This document shows positions 38,680 to 42,158 of a stretch of 42,158 nucleotides of DNA, in pieces. The DNA is taken from positions 1 to 42,158 of IMG/VR virus record IMGVR_UViG_3300043539_002351; one strand, 5' to 3'. A program made the translations under genes and the position numbers. Position 1 is the stretch's first letter; each line of letters opens with the position of its first letter. Under the pieces are notes generated by a model. The model was given only the letters and a program-made list of their open reading frames with translations, did not search any database and had not been told where the DNA came from. The stretch comes from a virus.

Positions 38680-38713
38680 AATTATAATAAGTTGTTGTGT
38701 GAAAATTATAATA
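38680..38713 (+). repeat. 24-bp tandem repeat, right element
   Basis: AATTATAATA occurs at 38680-38689 and 38704-38713, again 24 bp apart. The first copy sits in GTGCATAAATTATAATAAG, matching the left element's GTGCAAAAATTATAATAAG with one change. Confidence 0.75.
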
Positions 38714-38718
38714 TAAAC

Positions 38719-38747
38719 CAAAAAACCCTCACATTTCTGTAAGGGTT
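38719..38747 (-). terminator. intrinsic terminator of the secreted-protein gene
   Basis: On the minus strand AACCCT and AGGGTT form the outer stem, with an inner ACA-GAAA-TGT, and six T follow. Confidence 0.8.
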
Positions 38748-38754
38748 CAAGATA

Positions 38755-39120
38755 TTAATCTCTCATTACTAAGGATGATTCGAGAGTTTTAATTCGATTT
38801 CTTAGTTGTAATATTTCTATTTCTTCTGATGTACGGACAATTCCATTTGTTTTAATCCAAACCAAATCATCATTTTCAAACTTGGCCTTAGAGATAACTT
38901 TATTTCCATTGTGGATTCTCCATATACCTTCTTTAACTAATTTGTTATCGGAGATTTTGTAATACCCTGTTTGGGTTACTGTTTCACTATCACTTGTGAA
39001 GGTTACTTCATAAAGACCGTCTTCGATTTCGGTAAGTTGTGGTGATGTGGACTTTTGGCTTTGAGCACTAACTGTGTAGGACATAAGGATGATACCTACA
39101 AATAATAAAATTCTTTTCAT
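38755..39120 (-). CDS. secreted protein with signal peptide
   Basis: 121 residues. Residues 1-20 are a signal peptide (MKRILLFVGIILMSYTVSAQ, cleavage likely before Gln20), of the type common in Bacteroidetes. The mature part has short beta-strands (YEVTFTSDSETVTQTGYYKI, GIWRIHNGNKVISKAKF) similar to repeated WxxY/MORN-like periplasmic domains and ends in a heptad helix (EEIEILQLRNRIKTLESSL). Unusual in a phage: it may be acquired from the host, or act in the periplasm during infection. No TATTTAT motif upstream; the 230-bp region before it has no identified promoter. Confidence 0.75.
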   Translation of the reverse strand: MKRILLFVGIILMSYTVSAQSQKSTSPQLTEIEDGLYEVTFTSDSETVTQTGYYKISDNKLVKEGIWRIHNGNKVISKAKFENDDLVWIKTNGIVRTSEEIEILQLRNRIKTLESSLVMRD

Positions 39121-39355
39121 ATTACGTTGTTTTAATGGTTTATTGGTTATTAATAACTATCCTAATATTAAGTTAAGGTTAAGACAAAGTTAAGTAAATA
39201 TATAATTATTTTAATATATGTCCTATAACGATATCTCTACACGTAATAACCATAGTGTTAAATTTATCATAACGGTCCATGATTAGGGGTGAGAATGTGG
39301 TAATGTAATTCACTCACTCCATGGGGTGAAATGAAAGTGAACTAGTCCTCTTTTT
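39121..39355. other. 235-bp gene-free interval
   Basis: AT-rich, with no convincing frame longer than 22 codons. It holds one copy of the 19-bp repeat TAATTCACTCACTCCATGG (39306-39324). Confidence 0.6.
39306..39324 (+). repeat. 19-bp direct repeat, copy 1
   Basis: TAATTCACTCACTCCATGG, identical at 39821-39839; a shortened copy ATTCACTCACT is at 40942-40952. The copies lie in the gaps on either side of two successive genes. Confidence 0.85.
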
Positions 39356-39796
39356 TTATTCGTATATGTATGTCAGACTACGAGCGTTAGTGTTAAAGGT
39401 TTTATTTATAATAGATAATAAAGGTTCTCTCCAAACATCAATATCATTAAATAAATCACTAATTCTTTCGTACATATCTTCACCTATCATAATGACATCA
39501 AACTCACTATCATTTAAATCAGGTGGATTATGACAAGGCTCAGGTAGTTCACCTTTAAGGTCTTCAGGGTAATCACCATCATCATCGTATAGTTTGACAT
39601 CAACTAACTTAAATAGATATTCATTGTATTCACTATCAGGTAGATTAAACCCTATGGCGTAGGGGTCACAACAAACACCCATACCACAATTAAATTCAGC
39701 CCAATCATGGTAACAGTTATCAAATCCTTCATAAGACATAGTAAGATATGTATGAAGAACTTTAGTGAGTTTAGATTCTGATATTATTACTTCCAT
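39356..39796 (-). CDS. tagged protein (IISESKL)
   Basis: 146 residues from ATG 39796 (MEVIISESKLTKVLHTYLT), the start supported by TATTTAT 5 nt upstream. The tag is followed by an acidic body with HDWAEFNCGMGVCCDPYAIG (Cys-rich) and a C-terminal helix. No family recognised. The gene is bracketed by the 19-bp direct repeats. Confidence 0.65.
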   Translation of the reverse strand: MEVIISESKLTKVLHTYLTMSYEGFDNCYHDWAEFNCGMGVCCDPYAIGFNLPDSEYNEYLFKLVDVKLYDDDGDYPEDLKGELPEPCHNPPDLNDSEFDVIMIGEDMYERISDLFNDIDVWREPLLSIINKTFNTNARSLTYIYE

Positions 39797-39801
39797 ATAG
39801 T

Positions 39802-39808
39802 ATAAATA
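39802..39808 (-). promoter_or_regulatory. TATTTAT late-promoter-like motif
   Basis: CTATTTATACTATATG on the minus strand; the motif ends 5 nt before ATG 39796. Confidence 0.65.
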
Positions 39809-39820
39809 GTAATGTGTTAT

Positions 39821-39839
39821 TAATTCACTCACTCCATGG
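39821..39839 (+). repeat. 19-bp direct repeat, copy 2
   Basis: TAATTCACTCACTCCATGG, overlapping the left edge of the hairpin at 39836. Confidence 0.85.
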
Positions 39840-39872
39840 TCGGACCAAGAACACATGCGTGTTCCCGACCAT
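39836..39872 (+). other. long inverted repeat (hairpin)
   Basis: ATGGTCGG (39836-39843) pairs with CCGACCAT (39865-39872), and AACAC (39850-39854) with GTGTT (39859-39863) around ATGC. There is no T-run, so it is not an obvious terminator; it lies between divergent promoters. Confidence 0.75.
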
Positions 39873-39931
39873 TTCATTCGTTCATTAATTCCACATTCCC
39901 ATTAATTGCAGGGGGTTTTTTATTATCCATA

Positions 39932-39938
39932 TATTTAT
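39932..39938 (+). promoter_or_regulatory. TATTTAT late-promoter-like motif
   Basis: ATATTTATCATTAATG: the motif ends 5 nt before ATG 39944. Confidence 0.65.
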
Positions 39939-39943
39939 CATTA

Positions 39944-40933
39944 ATGAAGACAATTAAAATAATATCGGAACAATCTAATGAGCCATCACTAAAAGTGGTA
40001 TCAAAGTTATTCAAGTTGTTAAACGAGGAGAAGAAAAAGAATAAAACAAGAGCATCATTATTAGAAGCCATTAAAAACTTCACACCATACTTGGGTATAC
40101 CTGAGGGATATAGTCAATATATCTTGGAGTTATATGTATTAAACTTCAGAAAAGACGGGGACTATTCAAATCTAACGAAGGAGAACTTTGTTGACCCGAG
40201 AAAACAAAAAGGTAAGGTTGTATCAAATCCAAAGGCGAAACTATATACAATAGCACAATTACCATTCAGAGCTTCAAACTTAGAGGGATATTGGACCACA
40301 GACCCAAACAGAGTTCCGTACTATAAAGTATCATCATACGGGTGGTACCCAATTTACATATTCAAAGACGATAAGTGGTATGAAGTAACACAAGGTTATT
40401 CTTCATCTACAGGTAGACAAATGACTAATGCCAATCCTGTATCATGGAGTAGTGATAATTTCGATAATCTATATACATTAACTTCTGATGAGATGAAACT
40501 TATAGAGAGGGGATATAGTCATGAAGCGGTGATGAAGAATAAGGTAGATAAACTTAAGACTATCGAACCTGATTTAACTAAGAGAAAGAAAACAGCAAAG
40601 ACATATGATTATCGAGTACAAGCCCCTGAACAAAGGCTTCCAAACACAAATATAAAGTTCCAAGTAAAGAATATAGATGTAGAGGGAGATAACGCCATTG
40701 TGAATATAGATATATATGATGTGGTTAATAGAAAGGGTAATAAACAAGTAGATACACCACAGAACTATTTAAGGGGGGAGATTCCAAATCTTAATCAGAG
40801 TAAGGTAGAAGACGCAATCAAAATCAAAATGAGAGGGGAACTTAAAGACTATATAGGTAAGAGATTTAGATATAAACCTGAAGACCCAAAAGGTGCCAAG
40901 ATAGAGTTTAGGTTTAATCATCTAAAACAATAA
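39944..40933 (+). CDS. hypothetical protein with IISEQ start
   Basis: 329 residues from ATG 39944 (MKTIKIISEQSNEPSLK), chosen for the motif 5 nt upstream over a frame start at 39836. Residues about 18-60 are a basic helix (KLFKLLNEEKKKNKTRASL). A middle region with YWTTDPNRVPYYKVSSYGWY and a C-terminal beta domain (FQVKNIDVEGDNAIVNIDIY) follow. Not recognised. Ends before a terminator and the third copy of the CACTCACT repeat. Basic overall, so nucleic-acid contact is possible. Confidence 0.65.
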   Translation: MKTIKIISEQSNEPSLKVVSKLFKLLNEEKKKNKTRASLLEAIKNFTPYLGIPEGYSQYILELYVLNFRKDGDYSNLTKENFVDPRKQKGKVVSNPKAKLYTIAQLPFRASNLEGYWTTDPNRVPYYKVSSYGWYPIYIFKDDKWYEVTQGYSSSTGRQMTNANPVSWSSDNFDNLYTLTSDEMKLIERGYSHEAVMKNKVDKLKTIEPDLTKRKKTAKTYDYRVQAPEQRLPNTNIKFQVKNIDVEGDNAIVNIDIYDVVNRKGNKQVDTPQNYLRGEIPNLNQSKVEDAIKIKMRGELKDYIGKRFRYKPEDPKGAKIEFRFNHLKQ

Positions 40934-40941
40934 TACAATTC

Positions 40942-40952
40942 ATTCACTCACT
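40942..40952 (+). repeat. partial third copy of the CACTCACT repeat
   Basis: ATTCACTCACT, 11 nt matching the two 19-bp copies, immediately after the stop of the 39944 gene. Confidence 0.6.
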
Positions 40953-40955
40953 ACA

Positions 40956-40984
40956 AAGGGAGACTCCATTCGGGTCTCCTTTTT
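40956..40984 (+). terminator. intrinsic terminator
   Basis: AAGGGAGAC (40956-40964) pairs with GTCTCCTTT (40974-40982) with one G:T, then T. Confidence 0.88.
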
Positions 40985-41036
40985 CGTTCACTCATGTATC
41001 GTATTATTTTCGAATATTATCGTATCAATACGGATA

Positions 41037-41303
41037 TTACCCAAGCTCGGGGTTATAAAAAACAATCCGTAAAGTTTCATCACCTTTTAAAACATAACGT
41101 GACACCTCTTCTACATAATCACGAACATCTGAATTTCTTAATGTTTCTAACTCATCAGGAATAACTCCCAAATATATGTTATACTTAATACTATTATCAT
41201 ATTCATATGAATCATTAATTACCTTAATACCTGAAACCATAGGATACTTCTCAGGTACCATTATATTAAGAATCTTTTTAAGAGCAATGTATGTGTTGTC
41301 CAT
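41037..41303 (-). CDS. hypothetical small protein
   Basis: 88 residues from ATG 41303 (MDNTYIALKKILNIMVPEKY); the longer frame to 41381 runs through an atypical upstream region. TATTTAC, a one-base variant of the motif, ends 4 nt before this ATG. Alpha/beta sequence (SIKYNIYLGVIPDELETLRN), no family recognised. Confidence 0.6.
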   Translation of the reverse strand: MDNTYIALKKILNIMVPEKYPMVSGIKVINDSYEYDNSIKYNIYLGVIPDELETLRNSDVRDYVEEVSRYVLKGDETLRIVFYNPELG

Positions 41304-41981
41304 AATAGTAAATATATTCCCCCACCATATATGTTGTCCCCACCTAACGAGGAGACAGTGAGATGTGATATAGTGTGTCAATCTATAACTTTACAAAACA
41401 ACACTGCGTGTAAACCTATAAGTTTACTTTTGACACATATAGTGTGGTTGTTTACATGATTAAACAGACAACACCTACGGTGAACATTTGTAATCATATC
41501 TCTACCACATTTCCCCACCATATGAGATGTCTCCACTACGAAGGGACTATAATGTCCACCTCGTTGGGGGTTATATAGTGTATCGGTTCCCTCGTTGAAG
41601 GGGGATAAAATCCCTCTATAACACTCACTACGTTCGTTTCCCCGCGTTCTACACTTAGTATTCCTTTTTTCGCTAGGAAATATACATAGTAAAAAACTGG
41701 TCCTGTAGACCCCTACAGAGGGGAAAAAGTGGTCTTTACACTATCCACATGACACTATCGGTGGTAAAAAGTGGGAAACTATGTACGTCTAAATGGGGGG
41801 AAAAGTGGACGAGGGGATTATCCCCACGCGAACCCTCGACCTGACATTCTGACAAATCCAAATTTTTACCCCTAAAGTTATCCACAATTAACATTATTTT
41901 TTCACACTGACATAGTGTCACGACCAATTCACAAATGTTAATAACTTTATTTTTTTATGTTCCTTAACTATACTTATCAAC
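41304..41981. other. 678-bp gene-free region with iteron-like repeats and DnaA-box-like sites (candidate origin)
   Basis: No convincing gene on either strand. ATAGTGT occurs at 41370, 41439, 41575 and 41912 on the plus strand and at 41738 and 41752 on the minus strand, often extended to TATAGTGT or ATAGTGTCA. TTATCCACA, the DnaA-box consensus, is at 41878-41886, with CTATCCACA at 41741, TTATCCCCA at 41818 and TTGTCCCCA at 41334. AT-rich stretches flank the box (41887-41905 and 41934-41960). Several G/C-run hairpins (such as CCCC/GGGG at 41710) are also present. An origin or a regulatory region is inferred. Confidence 0.55.
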
Positions 41982-42158
41982 ATGGAACACACAGTGGACA
42001 ACTTGTCATACTCGCTAACCCCGCTCGAGGAGGGGAAATTAAGAATCGTTATAAATAAGGGGGACCAAGAGTTAGGGTCTCTGTATTATGAGAAGGCCAA
42101 GAAGACCTTTCAGAGGAAACCAATAAGCATGGGGTCATGGGCATGTGTGGATGCCAAG
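41982..42158 (+). CDS. start of a protein-coding gene (3' partial)
   Basis: ATG 41982 opens a frame without stop to the window edge (59 codons): MEHTVDNLSYSLTPLEEGKL, then VINKGDQELGSLYYEKAKKT and ISMGSWACVDAK. Codon use is more G/C-ended than in most genes of the window. Not recognised. Reached directly after the gene-free region, so it is the first gene of the next unit. Confidence 0.6.
   Translation, partial: MEHTVDNLSYSLTPLEEGKLRIVINKGDQELGSLYYEKAKKTFQRKPISMGSWACVDAK

Noticed and set aside
41736-41927. 63-codon minus-strand frame in the gene-free region
   Set aside because: No motif upstream, Cys/Pro/Ser-rich mixed composition, and it covers the DnaA-box-like sites and repeats.

Overview
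The window looks like part of a large tailed-phage genome whose host is a member of the Bacteroidetes. The evidence is AT-rich sequence, densely packed and overlapping genes, a pair of collagen-like tail fibres with S74 chaperone tails, no Shine-Dalgarno sequences, and at least ten promoters of the Bacteroidetes sigma-A type (TTGnnn, about 17 nt, TATCTTTG). No integrase, terminase, capsid or insertion-sequence gene is visible, so this is an internal piece of a virulent-type genome, probably large. Both window ends cut genes.

Layout. 0-2.7 kb: two tail-fibre genes in tandem. 2.7-7.4 kb: proteins of mostly unknown function, including a zinc-metallopeptidase-like protein. 7.4-10.0 kb: a tight operon with a DUF3310 protein, an APS-kinase-like enzyme, a small nucleotidyltransferase and a DNA methyltransferase. 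10.1-13.3 kb: likely virion-associated proteins (hydrophobic protein, peptidoglycan-binding protein, DHH/DHHA1 phosphoesterase) and a DUF192 protein. 13.4-18.1 kb: glycosyltransferases and an SPFH protein around a 1.6 kb non-coding block. 18.1-24.9 kb: small early-type genes, a DnaJ-type zinc-finger protein, a sulfotransferase and an AdoMet-decarboxylase-like protein. 24.9-28.4 kb: two GT2 glycosyltransferases and UDP-galactopyranose mutase. 28.4-34.3 kb: short genes on both strands, many with the same promoter-like motif. 34.4-38.7 kb: a sugar-modification cassette (glycosyltransferase, BKACE-family enzyme, NeuD-type acyltransferase, shortened DegT-type aminotransferase) flanked by 24-bp tandem repeats. 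38.7-41.3 kb: a secreted protein and tagged proteins separated by a short repeated sequence. 41.3-42.0 kb: a gene-free block with ATAGTGT repeats and DnaA-box-like sites, a candidate replication origin or control region.

The most striking region is 14.03-15.65 kb. Four consecutive host-type promoters drive two small hairpin RNAs, an initiator-like tRNA (CAU anticodon, C1:A72 mismatch), a structured RNA of about 180 nt, and a structured non-coding RNA of about 1 kb ending in a strong intrinsic terminator. The 1 kb RNA resembles the giant ornate phage RNAs (GOLLD, ROOL) in size, density of GNRA/UUCG hairpins and position beside a tRNA, but its class cannot be assigned by eye.

Two regulatory classes stand out. 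Host sigma-A-like promoters serve the RNA block and the early-type genes. A second motif, TATTTAT, occurs 19 times, and in 15 of these it lies 4-5 nt before the start codon of genes scattered on both strands. Many of those same genes encode proteins beginning with a shared peptide of the form (I/L/V)-(I/L/V)-(T/S)-E-x-(Q/K/D)-(L/Y/F), on otherwise unrelated bodies. I infer a late regulon, possibly leaderless, whose products carry a virion-targeting tag. Genes for sugar transfer, galactofuranose, CDP-alcohol synthesis and sulfotransfer are abundant, which suggests heavy glycan decoration of the virion or remodelling of the host surface.
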